Shown here: one piece after another, positions 8,403 through 16,632 of the stretch
Position numbering within the stretch: position 1 is the first letter of the stretch
How the letters are laid out: the number at the start of each line of letters is the position of its first letter
NCBI RefSeq assembly: GCF_003574735.1
Contig: NZ_QORW01000001.1
Coordinates: forward strand, 434,001 to 498,000
Length of the DNA stretch: 64,000 nucleotides
Direction: 5' to 3'
DNA from: Dongia deserti
GTDB lineage: Bacteria; Pseudomonadota; Alphaproteobacteria; Dongiales; Dongiaceae
Translations under genes and position numbers: made by a program
The notes under the pieces: generated by a model
What the model was told of the DNA's origin: nothing
Databases searched by the model: none
What the model saw: only the letters and a program-made list of their open reading frames with translations

Positions 8403-9614
8403 GTGAGAGAGCCCGACTCATCCAGCAATCCCAGTTCCAACGATCCGGGGGCTGCGCGTGCCTTCATCCTGGCGCGCCTCGGTCTGTCCGGGCCGCTGTG
8501 GCCGGCCGAGCGTGCGGCGGAAGAAGCCAGAACGCTCGGCATGATCCAGATCGATTCGATCCGGGTGAACGGCCTCCGCAATCATGAGATCGCCTGGGCC
8601 GCGCGCACGGATGCACCGGTCGACGCGCTCTACAAGCTGTTCTATCGCGACCGCGGGATGCTGGAGACGCACTACCCGCAATTCGCCACGCGGCGCGACT
8701 GGCTGCCCTGGTTCGTGAAGGATTTCGGCCGGACCATCACCAATACCGAGCGGCTGCGCGAGCTGCGCCCGATCATGCGGCGCCTCAAGAAGCGCATGCG
8801 CGAGGAGGGGCCGATCTCTCCCGCCGATCTCGACAGCGAGCGGGTGCCCGGCGGGTTCAACACCATCAAGCTGACCACCCGGGCGCTCGATTACCTGTTC
8901 TATCTGGGCGAGGTGCAGATTGCCGGCCGCACCAAGCATTTCCACCGCCAGTTCGACCTGACGGAGAAGGTCGCGCCGGAGCTGCTGACCAAGCACCGCC
9001 CGACGCGCCGCCAAGAGCTGGCGTTCTTCGTACGCTCCGCCGCATCGGTCCTGAAGCTCGCGACTCATCGGCAGCTGACCGAGCGGACGGCACATCATAT
9101 CGGGACTTGGCGCGAGGGCTGGCTCCCGGTGGCGCGCAAGGCGGTCGATCGCGCGATCCAGCAAGGCGTGCTGGTCGAGGCGCCGTTCGCGCGCACGGCT
9201 AATGGCGAGCCGCTCTATGCCCTGGCGGAGAATCTGGCGCAGCCCGTTCACGAGGCCGACGACGCGGTGCGCATCATCCCACCGCTGGACAATCTGCTGT
9301 TCAACCGCCGGCGGCTGACCGAGCTGTTCGGCTTTGCCTACAAGTTCGAGGCCTATACGCCGCAGGACCAGCGGCGCTTCTATTTCGCCATGCCGATCCT
9401 GTATCGGAACGAGGTGGCCGGATTGATCGATATCAAGAAAGACGGCGACGTTTGGCGTATTGTCGGGCTGGATCTCAACAAGAAGGTGCCCGATGACAGC
9501 TTGCGCAACGCCGTCCACCGCCTGGGGCGGATCGCCGGCGCGGTACGGATCGAGGCGCCGGGCCTCACGCCGGCCCGGCTGCGCCGCGCGCTTACTGGCC
9601 GGATCGACGCCTAA
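8403..9614 (+). CDS. AlkX/YcaQ-type winged-helix DNA glycosylase
   Basis: An HTH_42 family protein of about 403 residues made of tandem winged-helix domains. Members excise alkylated bases, and YcaQ (AlkX) of E. coli unhooks DNA interstrand crosslinks. The catalytic signature of the AlkX branch, Gln-hydrophobic-Asp, is present as Gln49-Ile-Asp51 (QIDSIRV), rather than the QxQ seen in AlkZ. Further conserved blocks are RDWLPWFV, PPLDNLLFNRRR and the C-terminal YRNEVAGLIDIK. It starts about 20 bp after cobT, so it is probably co-transcribed. The GTG at 8403 is my choice because an earlier ATG (8277) would overlap cobT by more than 100 bp; the ribosome site is weak. Confidence 0.85.
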   Translation: MREPDSSSNPSSNDPGAARAFILARLGLSGPLWPAERAAEEARTLGMIQIDSIRVNGLRNHEIAWAARTDAPVDALYKLFYRDRGMLETHYPQFATRRDWLPWFVKDFGRTITNTERLRELRPIMRRLKKRMREEGPISPADLDSERVPGGFNTIKLTTRALDYLFYLGEVQIAGRTKHFHRQFDLTEKVAPELLTKHRPTRRQELAFFVRSAASVLKLATHRQLTERTAHHIGTWREGWLPVARKAVDRAIQQGVLVEAPFARTANGEPLYALAENLAQPVHEADDAVRIIPPLDNLLFNRRRLTELFGFAYKFEAYTPQDQRRFYFAMPILYRNEVAGLIDIKKDGDVWRIVGLDLNKKVPDDSLRNAVHRLGRIAGAVRIEAPGLTPARLRRALTGRIDA

Positions 9615-9708
9615 GCGCTTGAAAGACGCGGCAAAATGCCGCTCTACCGGTGGTGCGGTGGGCTAGCGTGCTTGCCATGAACGCACCGCGGCGGCGATAG
9701 TCCCGCTC

Positions 9709-11043
9709 ATGAGCCATTTGACCGCAGAGAGCCCTTCGACCGGCCTTTCCTCGCGCGTTCGCACGCCACGCCGCACGATCGGCCGCGTGCGGCTGCGCAC
9801 CATCCTGATCATTCGTTGGATCGCGGTGGCGGGGCAGGCGCTGACGCTGCTGGTGGTGCACTATGTGCTGGGCTTCCCGATGGAGATCGCGTGGGCGGGC
9901 GCGGCGGTAGCGGCGCTAGCGGCGGTCACGCTGGCGACGCAAGTGCGGCGCCCGCAATCGGAGCGACTGACCGACCGCGAATCGGCACTCTATTTCGCCT
10001 TCGACATCCTGCAGCTCGCGGTCCTGCTCTACCTCACCGGCGGGCTCAACAATCCGTTCTCGGTACTGATCCTGGCGCCGGTCACGGTTTCGGCCGCGGC
10101 GCTGTCCAACCGCAGCACCCTCAGCCTTGCGGGCCTCGCCATCGCCTGCATTGTGCTGCTCGCGATCCGGCACGAGCCCCTGCCCTGGCCCGAAGGCGCG
10201 TTCGAGATCCCGGACATTTTCGTTGCGGGTTACGCGATCGCACTGATCTTCGCCGTGCTCTTCCTCACCTTCTACGTCTATCGCGTGGCGCAGGAATCGC
10301 GGCGCCTGTCCGATGCGCTGGCGGCGGCACAGGCGGCGCTCGATCGCGAGCAGCGCGTCTCCTCCCTCGGCGCGCTAGCGGCAGCGGCAGCGCATGAACT
10401 GGGATCTCCGCTCGGCACGATCTCGCTGGTCGCGAAGGAGCTGGCGCGCGATCTGCCGACGGATTCGGAGCACCGCGCCGATGCCGATCTGCTGGTCAGC
10501 CAGAGCGAACGCTGCCGCGAGATCCTGGCCGAGCTGTCGCGCAAGCCGGACCAGAGCAAGGACCACTTCAATGTCCTGCCTGCCGGGTTGCTGGTGGAGC
10601 TGGCCGCGGCGCCCCACGCGCGGCCGCACGTGGCGCTGCGCATCGAGTTCTCGCCGGACCCCGCGGAGCCGCGCGATCCCGTCATGCCGCGCCGGCCGGA
10701 GATCATGCATGGCCTCGGCAACCTGCTGCAGAACGCCATCGAGTTCGCGGGTGAGGAGGTGAAGGTGATGATCGCCTGGACCCGCGCGGAGATCACCATC
10801 ACGATCACCGACGACGGGCCCGGATTCCCGCCCGATGTGTTGCGGCGGCTGGGCGATCCGTATCTATCAAGCAGCAGCGGCGAGGGGCTGGACCAAGCCC
10901 AACGCCAGGGCGATCATATGGGCCTTGGCATCTTCATCGCGCAGAATTTGATCGAACGGACGGGCGGTACCGTTGGTTTCAGCAACAACCAGTATGGCGG
11001 CGCCGAAGCGCGCGTATCCTGGCCAAGGAGCGTTCTAGGATGA
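9709..11043 (+). CDS. regB: redox sensor histidine kinase RegB/PrrB/ActS family
   Basis: A global redox sensor kinase of 444 residues. Six transmembrane helices fill about residues 28-200. The ubiquinone-sensing loop motif GGLNNPF (111-117) is present, and the H-box AAHELGSPLG gives His229. The redox-active cysteine of RegB (Cys265 in Rhodobacter capsulatus) matches Cys269 in SERCREIL. The ATPase domain has LLQNAIEFA, DDGPGFP and MGLGIFIAQ. In the known family it autophosphorylates under reducing conditions and controls respiration, nitrogen and carbon metabolism through RegA. Its stop overlaps the regA start (ATGA). No photosynthesis genes are seen nearby. Confidence 0.95.
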   Translation: MSHLTAESPSTGLSSRVRTPRRTIGRVRLRTILIIRWIAVAGQALTLLVVHYVLGFPMEIAWAGAAVAALAAVTLATQVRRPQSERLTDRESALYFAFDILQLAVLLYLTGGLNNPFSVLILAPVTVSAAALSNRSTLSLAGLAIACIVLLAIRHEPLPWPEGAFEIPDIFVAGYAIALIFAVLFLTFYVYRVAQESRRLSDALAAAQAALDREQRVSSLGALAAAAAHELGSPLGTISLVAKELARDLPTDSEHRADADLLVSQSERCREILAELSRKPDQSKDHFNVLPAGLLVELAAAPHARPHVALRIEFSPDPAEPRDPVMPRRPEIMHGLGNLLQNAIEFAGEEVKVMIAWTRAEITITITDDGPGFPPDVLRRLGDPYLSSSSGEGLDQAQRQGDHMGLGIFIAQNLIERTGGTVGFSNNQYGGAEARVSWPRSVLG

Positions 11044-11576
11044 ATGACAAGTCGAAATCCCTGTTGATCGTCGATGACGACACCGTCTATCGGCAGCGGC
11101 TGGCGCTTGCCATGGAAAAGCGCGGCTTCACCGTGCACCAAGCGGAGAGCGTCGCGGACGGCATCGCCGTAGCCAAGGCCGAGGCACCGAACTATGCGGT
11201 GGTCGATCTGCGGCTCAATGACGGTAGCGGCCTCGACATCGTGAGCGAGATCCGCAGCGTCAATCCGGACTGCCGCGTGGTGATGCTGACCGGCTACGGC
11301 AACATCGCGACCGCGGTCGCGGCCATCAAGCACGGTGCGGCCGATTACCTGCCCAAGCCCGCCGATGCCGACCAGGTGGAAGCGGCGCTGCTCGAGGACA
11401 AGACCGCATTGCCACCGCCACCAGAACAGCCGATGACGGCAGACCGCGTGCGTTGGGAGCATATCCAGCGCGTGTTCGAACAGTGCGACCGCAACGTCTC
11501 GGAGACCGCACGGCGGCTCCGCATGCACCGCCGCACCCTCCAGCGCATCCTCGCGAAGTACGCGCCGCGGGGGTAA
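11040..11576 (+). CDS. regA: response regulator RegA/PrrA/ActR family
   Basis: The cognate DNA-binding regulator of RegB, 178 residues. The N-terminal receiver has the acidic pair in IVDDD, phospho-acceptor Asp56 in VVDLRLNDGSG, the Thr in LTGYG and the Lys in YLPKPAD. A proline-rich linker leads to a Fis-type helix-turn-helix at the C terminus (NVSETARRLRMHRRTLQRIL), the highly conserved RegA signature. It begins within the regB stop codon, so translation is coupled. Confidence 0.96.
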   Translation: MNDKSKSLLIVDDDTVYRQRLALAMEKRGFTVHQAESVADGIAVAKAEAPNYAVVDLRLNDGSGLDIVSEIRSVNPDCRVVMLTGYGNIATAVAAIKHGAADYLPKPADADQVEAALLEDKTALPPPPEQPMTADRVRWEHIQRVFEQCDRNVSETARRLRMHRRTLQRILAKYAPRG

Positions 11577-11732
11577 AGGCAGGAACTCACGCCTACCTCT
11601 TCATGCCATCCCGGCCAAGCGAAGCGCGAGCCGGGTTCCATTCCGCAGTCGCACGAGCAGTTGGACGATGGACCTCGGAACAAGTCCGGGGTGACACCGG
11701 TGTATACGTGCGATGATGTCACGTAGCCGACT
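11577..11732. repeat. intergenic stem-loop region between convergent genes
   Basis: A 156-bp gap after regA facing the end of the EAL-like gene. It contains a CCCGGC...GCCGGG stem (11610-11615 with 11630-11635) and a segment gacctcggaacaagtccgggg of the kind found in dispersed intergenic repeats of alphaproteobacteria. It may terminate transcription from both sides. No reading frame here is credible. Confidence 0.4.
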
Positions 11733-12980
11733 CTATGACGCAGCGCCGGCAGCCGGGCTCTTCAGCTTCACCGCGTTCATCGCGTCGATCAGCCGGCCCT
11801 GATATAGCGTGACACCGAGCGCCTCGCCGGCTTTCAAGCCATCCTCGCTGTCGACGCGGCAGAGCACAACGCGATCGCGGCCGATCTTCGCGATCGATGC
11901 CTTGAGGGCTTCGCCGCGCTGGCCGGCGGCATCATCGAGCAGGCTGGGCGTCCAGGTGACCTTGACGAAGTCAAAGCCAAGCCACTCGCGGTCGATCAGC
12001 GGCAGGTTCAGGTACTTCACGCCGTCGAGCACGATCTTGTAGCCGCGCTCTTTCAGGAAGTCGCGGGCGAACAGGTACTCGTTTGGCTCGTTCATGATGT
12101 CGAGCGCCGGCAGCTCGATCGCCAGCGAGCCGCGATCCTTGATGTTGGTCGCCTTGTCGAACTCCATGAACTCCGCCGAAAGGACGGTGCGGACATTGAG
12201 ATTGAGCGCGGCCGTGCGCAGCATCGGGAATAGTTCACGTTGAGTCATCAGGGACAGCATGCGTCGGTCCAGTACCCGCGTCAGATGGCGAAACAGGAAA
12301 TCGTCCGACGTCACGTTGTGGCCAGGCAGCAAGGTCTGCGCCAGGTAGTACATCGAGAAATAGAGCTCGTGGAACATCGGCTCCGGCCGCATGCCGGGTA
12401 TCACCGCGCAGACATCCTGCCGGCGCAGGATGTTGGCGAGATCGGCATGCTCGATGGCACGCTCGATCTGCTCCAGATGAGTGGGACGGATCGCCGTCCC
12501 GCCGACAAGGCGGTTCATCGCGTCCTGCGCTCCGCCGGTTTCCTGCGCGGCCTTGCGGTCCTCGTTCAATTGCCGGGCACGCATCAGCAACGCGTCATAG
12601 TCGCGCTCCAGCCCGTACCAGCTGCAGAACCGTGAGTCGTCCGCGCCAAGGAACAACGGGTCCTCGGAGAACAGGGCGCGGACCTGGCTCACGTAAGGCT
12701 CGATGTCCGTCGCCGCTGCGCCCTTGGTCAGGATGATCAGGTTCCTGTTGTGCAGCTCGTAGATGCCGGCGTCGTACCTGCGTGCGAGCGGTTCCAGCGT
12801 CCTGCGGACGATGCGCAGATGATGCGGCTGCTGATGGTAGGGCCGGAGCAGGCTGAGATGAAGCTCGCACGCCACGCGTCCGGCGCGATGGCGATCCAGA
12901 CGCGTGGCAAAATCGAGGAGCAGTTCCTCGTAGGTCAATACGCGCGCGTCTTTGTTCCAGTCATTCATCCGGCCCGCCAT
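11733..12980 (-). CDS. EAL-like protein lacking catalytic residues
   Basis: A soluble protein of about 415 residues. The first 240 residues match nothing I recognise. The last 165 or so follow the EAL phosphodiesterase layout: AIELPAL at the EITE position, IVLDGVKYL where active enzymes have the DDFG motif, FVKVTW at the KID position, CRVDSED at the VET position and YQGRLID at the final QG motif. The EAL motif itself and the metal-binding double aspartate are missing, so hydrolysis of cyclic-di-GMP is not expected; a binding or scaffold role is the inference. The frame starts near 12980, with an in-frame ATG (MNDWNKD) at 12968. It is transcribed in the same direction as the BTLCP protease upstream of it. 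Confidence 0.7.
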   Translation of the reverse strand: MAGRMNDWNKDARVLTYEELLLDFATRLDRHRAGRVACELHLSLLRPYHQQPHHLRIVRRTLEPLARRYDAGIYELHNRNLIILTKGAAATDIEPYVSQVRALFSEDPLFLGADDSRFCSWYGLERDYDALLMRARQLNEDRKAAQETGGAQDAMNRLVGGTAIRPTHLEQIERAIEHADLANILRRQDVCAVIPGMRPEPMFHELYFSMYYLAQTLLPGHNVTSDDFLFRHLTRVLDRRMLSLMTQRELFPMLRTAALNLNVRTVLSAEFMEFDKATNIKDRGSLAIELPALDIMNEPNEYLFARDFLKERGYKIVLDGVKYLNLPLIDREWLGFDFVKVTWTPSLLDDAAGQRGEALKASIAKIGRDRVVLCRVDSEDGLKAGEALGVTLYQGRLIDAMNAVKLKSPAAGAAS

Positions 12981-13108
12981 GGAGCGCGGCTGACGGCACC
13001 CCGAGCCTCAGCTTGCGAGCGTCATGGTAAATGAACTGCTAAGATTCGGCGAGCCGATGCTCACGTGACGGTGTCGGTCTGGGAAAATCGAGACTGCCTT
13101 CGGCGCGC

Positions 13109-13762
13109 TCACCGCCGGTGCAGCCACCAGCCTGCTTCGTTGATGGAAAAGACCGGGTTGTAGTGCTTGACCGAGTTCGCGGGCACCACCGAGGCGATCT
13201 GGTTGTCCAGCATCATCGGCTGGTCGCCGACATAAACCACCAGAACGGCATGGCCGAGATTGAGGTTGAGGTCCCGCAGGGCAACGACGCGCATGTCCTC
13301 GATCGGGACACCGAGGGCCTTCAACGTGAAGTATTTGGAGATCGCATAGTCTTCGCAATCGCCGTGCTTCTTCAGGAACTGGTAGGGCGTGGCCCAATAA
13401 TCCTCTTCGCCCCAATTGTTGATGTCGAGGATGTAGCGGTGGCCGTTGAACGCGCGATTCACTTCCCTGAGCTGCGTCGCCAGATCCTTGCCCTGCAAGT
13501 CGGTGATGAACTCCTTCCAGCCCTTGGTGGTGCAGGTGGCGCTTTCACACAGCTTGGTGCCGCCCTGGAATCGGTCGAGCATGCCGAGCCATTTGGGGAA
13601 GCGCGTGGTCTTGGCGGAGAACAGCTCGATCGAGCCGAAGATCTTGGGATATTTGCGCGCCTCGGCCGGCGCGGCGCTGACGACCATGAACAGCAGCCCG
13701 GCGGCGGCCATCATGCGGCCTAGCCATTGCGCGGCGGAAATTGAGCGTCGCCTTCGTTCCAT
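13109..13762 (-). CDS. bacterial transglutaminase-like cysteine protease (BTLCP, LapG superfamily)
   Basis: An exported protein of 217 residues. An N-terminal hydrophobic signal (about 15-35, ending AAPAEA) sends it to the periplasm. The papain-like catalytic triad fits Cys136 in HGDCEDYAI, the histidine in LGHAVLVV and the aspartate in MMLDNQ. LapG, the studied member, cleaves a surface adhesin and is held back by the inside-out c-di-GMP receptor LapD. No adhesin or LapD gene is visible here, so the target is unknown, although EAL-like and HD-GYP-like genes flank it. ATG 13762 is preferred to a TTG at 13810 because it gives a compact signal peptide and has GAAGG upstream. Confidence 0.88.
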   Translation of the reverse strand: MERRRRSISAAQWLGRMMAAAGLLFMVVSAAPAEARKYPKIFGSIELFSAKTTRFPKWLGMLDRFQGGTKLCESATCTTKGWKEFITDLQGKDLATQLREVNRAFNGHRYILDINNWGEEDYWATPYQFLKKHGDCEDYAISKYFTLKALGVPIEDMRVVALRDLNLNLGHAVLVVYVGDQPMMLDNQIASVVPANSVKHYNPVFSINEAGWWLHRR

Positions 13763-13917
13763 GCCTGGGTACCTTCGGCGCCGGTGCGCCGCTTTTTTTG
13801 CCGCCGTCAAACTCAGCCGTTACGATTAATAAGCCGTTAATTGGCCCGGTCCCAAGATCATGTTAGGTTGTAGGAGATCGTCGCAACCTGTTCAAACAGA
13901 AGACCGAGGAGCGAGCA

Positions 13918-16098
13918 TTGGTGGACCAGGGGCCGTCCCCCGCGCAATCGACGGCAAATGGGGGTGCAAGGGGGGAATCCGCCGCTGGCATGTTCGAGTC
14001 CGGCGCTCCAAGGCGCGGTTTCGATCTCAAGATCCTGTTTCCCGCAATCATCCTGATCGTGCTCGGGGTGGTCGGGATCTGGGCGATCAACCGCTTCGTG
14101 GACGAGGAGCGCGAACGCGAACTGACCCAGTGGCAAGTGCGCCTCGGCATCGTCGCCGACAGCCGCGCCGCCGAAGTCAATCGCTGGCTGGCCGGCAACC
14201 TCGCCGACCTCAATGCGCTTGCCGACAACGAGTCGGTGCAGCTCTATGTCGGATCGATCGACGAGTTCAGTAACGATCCGGAACAGCGGGAGCAAGTCGA
14301 AGGGTTCCGCCAGTATCTGCGCAATCTGCTGCTGGTCGCGGCGATGCGCGGCGGGTTCGGCGAAGCCGACCAGGATACGCAGCCCAATTTCAACCAAACG
14401 CGAATCGGTACCGGTGGCATCCTGATCATCAACAATGATGGCGCGGTGGTGGCGGCCTCGCCCGATGCGCCGCCGTTCGACGGCGCGCTGAGAGACTTCG
14501 TGACCGCAGTTGCGCCGGGCGCTTCCGCGACCGGCCCGCTGACCGTCGATTCGCGCGGGGAAGCGACCATGACGTTCGTGGTGCCATTGTTCGCGGTCCA
14601 GTCCGATCAGGCGACCAGCGCCCAGATCGGCCGGATTGTCGGCGTCAAGCGCGTAGCACGAGCGCTCTATCCTCTGTTGCGCCAGCCGGGCGATACCACG
14701 CGGACCGCAACCACTGTCCTGCTGACCAAGGTCGGAGACAAAGTTGCCTATCTTTCTCCGGTCCGGCGCCCGGGCGAGACGGCCGAGCCGCTGGGCCTCA
14801 CCATGGAATTGTCGACTCCCGATCTTGATGCGGCCTATGCGGTGACGGTCGGCAACGGCTTCGCAGCCGGCAATAGAGACTATTCCGGACGCCGTGTTCT
14901 GGTGGCCGCGCGCGCGATCAGCGGCGCGCCCTGGGTACTGATGCACACGGTCGAATATGAAGAAGCCCTGGGCGCGGCCGACAACCGGTTCCGCGCCCTG
15001 ACGGTGATGCTCGGCCTTGCACTGCTGGTGATCGCCGTTGCCATCATCGCGGTGTGGCGTCACGGCTCTTCGCGCCGCGCATCGGAGGCGGCATCCCGCG
15101 CCCAGTTGCTCGCCCATCAATATGAAGCGCAAAAAGACCTGCTGCAGCTGGTCACCGATAGCCAGCCGACCAGCATCTTCATCCTCGACAATCAGCACCG
15201 CTATCGTTTCGCCAATGCCCAGGCCAGCAAGGCGACGGGAATTACACCGGGTGAGATGTTGAACAAGGACATCGCCGCCGTGCTCGGCCCAGCCAGCGCC
15301 AAGCGCTACCTCGAGCTCAACGAACAGGCGCTGAAGGCCGGCGCCGCCATCAACAATGTCGCGCGGCTCGAGACCGAGGGGGACCGCAAGGTGCTGCAGT
15401 CGGAGCACATCCCGCTCAAGGAGCGTTCGGGTGCGACCGCTGGCGTGCTGACGGTCGAGCACGACATCACCGACGTGGTGACGGAGCGCGAGAAGCGCGC
15501 GCGCACGCTGCAGAACCTGGTCAAGACCCTGGTCGGCGTGGTCGACCGGCGCGACCCCTTCGCCGCCAATCATTCGACGCGCGTGGCCCGCGTGGCGCGG
15601 GCAGTGGCGCGCGAGATGGGCCTGACGGAGACCGAAACCGATACCGCCGAGATCGCCGCCAACCTGCTCAATCTGGGCAAGATCATGATCCCGCCGGAGG
15701 TGCTGGCCAAGACCGGTGATCTGACGGAGGAAGAGCGGCGCCTGCTGCGCAATTCCGTACAGGTCAGCGCCGACATGATCCAGGAAATCGAGTTCGATGG
15801 GCCGGTGGTCGAGACGTTGCGCCAAGCGCAGGAGCGCTGGGACGGCAGCGGCCAGCCGCGCGGTCTGAAAGGCGAGGAGACCCTGATCACCGCGCGCATC
15901 ATCGCCGTCGCCAATGCCCTGGTCGGCATGATCAGCGACCGCGCCTTCCGCCAGGGCATGTCGATGGATTCCGCGATCGAGATCCTGTTCAAGGAGGCCG
16001 GCCATGCCTACGACCGCAGGGTCGTGGCCGCCTTGGTCAACTACCTCGACAACCGCGACGGCCGCGCCCAGCTCGCGGACATAGCAGCCGCCCAGTAG
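13918..16098 (+). CDS. membrane PAS/HD-GYP-like protein with degenerate active site
   Basis: A 726-residue sensor. Transmembrane helices near 40-60 and 363-385 enclose a periplasmic sensor domain of about 300 residues. A PAS domain follows (about 415-515) and then an HD-GYP-like domain (about 525-715). The catalytic HD pair is replaced by Leu584-Asn585 (ANLLNLGKI), the HHE metal motif by Ala637-Gln638-Glu639, and GYP by Gly-Gln-Pro (645-647). The fold-defining text GKIMIP, ERWDGSG and ARIIAVANAL is kept. It therefore probably cannot hydrolyse c-di-GMP, and I infer a receptor or partner-binding role. GTG or TTG starts near 13918 are possible; the gene is divergent from the BTLCP protease. Confidence 0.85.
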   Translation: MVDQGPSPAQSTANGGARGESAAGMFESGAPRRGFDLKILFPAIILIVLGVVGIWAINRFVDEERERELTQWQVRLGIVADSRAAEVNRWLAGNLADLNALADNESVQLYVGSIDEFSNDPEQREQVEGFRQYLRNLLLVAAMRGGFGEADQDTQPNFNQTRIGTGGILIINNDGAVVAASPDAPPFDGALRDFVTAVAPGASATGPLTVDSRGEATMTFVVPLFAVQSDQATSAQIGRIVGVKRVARALYPLLRQPGDTTRTATTVLLTKVGDKVAYLSPVRRPGETAEPLGLTMELSTPDLDAAYAVTVGNGFAAGNRDYSGRRVLVAARAISGAPWVLMHTVEYEEALGAADNRFRALTVMLGLALLVIAVAIIAVWRHGSSRRASEAASRAQLLAHQYEAQKDLLQLVTDSQPTSIFILDNQHRYRFANAQASKATGITPGEMLNKDIAAVLGPASAKRYLELNEQALKAGAAINNVARLETEGDRKVLQSEHIPLKERSGATAGVLTVEHDITDVVTEREKRARTLQNLVKTLVGVVDRRDPFAANHSTRVARVARAVAREMGLTETETDTAEIAANLLNLGKIMIPPEVLAKTGDLTEEERRLLRNSVQVSADMIQEIEFDGPVVETLRQAQERWDGSGQPRGLKGEETLITARIIAVANALVGMISDRAFRQGMSMDSAIEILFKEAGHAYDRRVVAALVNYLDNRDGRAQLADIAAAQ

Positions 16099-16101
16099 CA
16101 A

Positions 16102-16551
16102 TCACCAGGGCAGTTCCGGATCGGCGATCCGGGCGAGGCGGCGGCTGGCCGTGAGGGCGACGCCGAGGATGAGGCTGCGGCGGCGGTTGGCATTGATGGG
16201 CTGAAGCACCCCTTCGCGCCGGATCGAGCCGCCATGGGCATCGGCGCAGATGAGGCCGACCTCCTCCGGCAGCAGGCCGAGCGGGAAGTCCGGCGCCACC
16301 GCGAAATAGAACCGGTCGCAGAAATCGAGATAGTCGCGCCACTTGCGGTCGGCCGCGAAATCGGCGCGCGACGATTTGATCTCCACGATCGCCACCTGCC
16401 CTGCCCCATCAATGGCGAGGATGTCGGCGCGGCGTCCGTTGCCGAGAGTGTATTCGGCGATCGCCGCATAGCCCAGGCCCTCCAGGAGCCTAGTCGCACC
16501 ACGCAGGATGCGCACCGCGGTCGCCGGGAATTCCGGATCGGGATCGGTCAT
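16102..16551 (-). CDS. mmcB: MmcB family DNA repair protein (putative nuclease)
   Basis: A cytoplasmic protein of 149 residues related to MmcB of Caulobacter, part of the DNA-damage (mitomycin C) response. The restriction-endonuclease-like core is visible: ADILAIDG provides an acidic metal ligand and VEIKSSRADF the E-x-K pair, followed by WRDYLDFCDRFYFAV. The start is ATG 16551; upstream in-frame sequence is a shadow of mtgA. It is divergent from mtgA across about 80 bp and converges on the HD-GYP-like gene with only 3 bp between stops. No clear LexA box was recognised. Confidence 0.85.
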   Translation of the reverse strand: MTDPDPEFPATAVRILRGATRLLEGLGYAAIAEYTLGNGRRADILAIDGAGQVAIVEIKSSRADFAADRKWRDYLDFCDRFYFAVAPDFPLGLLPEEVGLICADAHGGSIRREGVLQPINANRRRSLILGVALTASRRLARIADPELPW

Positions 16552-16632
16552 GGCGCTATCCTTCGATGATCGCGCCTCGTTCCGCAACCCTTGCTCTTGT
16601 CCGGGCCCGCGCACGCCAGTATCAAGGCCGCG

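Noticed and set aside
13858-16101. A 747-codon leftward frame opposite the HD-GYP-like gene
   Set aside because: It is the mirror of a real gene in high-GC DNA. The plus-strand protein has clear membrane, PAS and HD-GYP domains; the minus translation has none.
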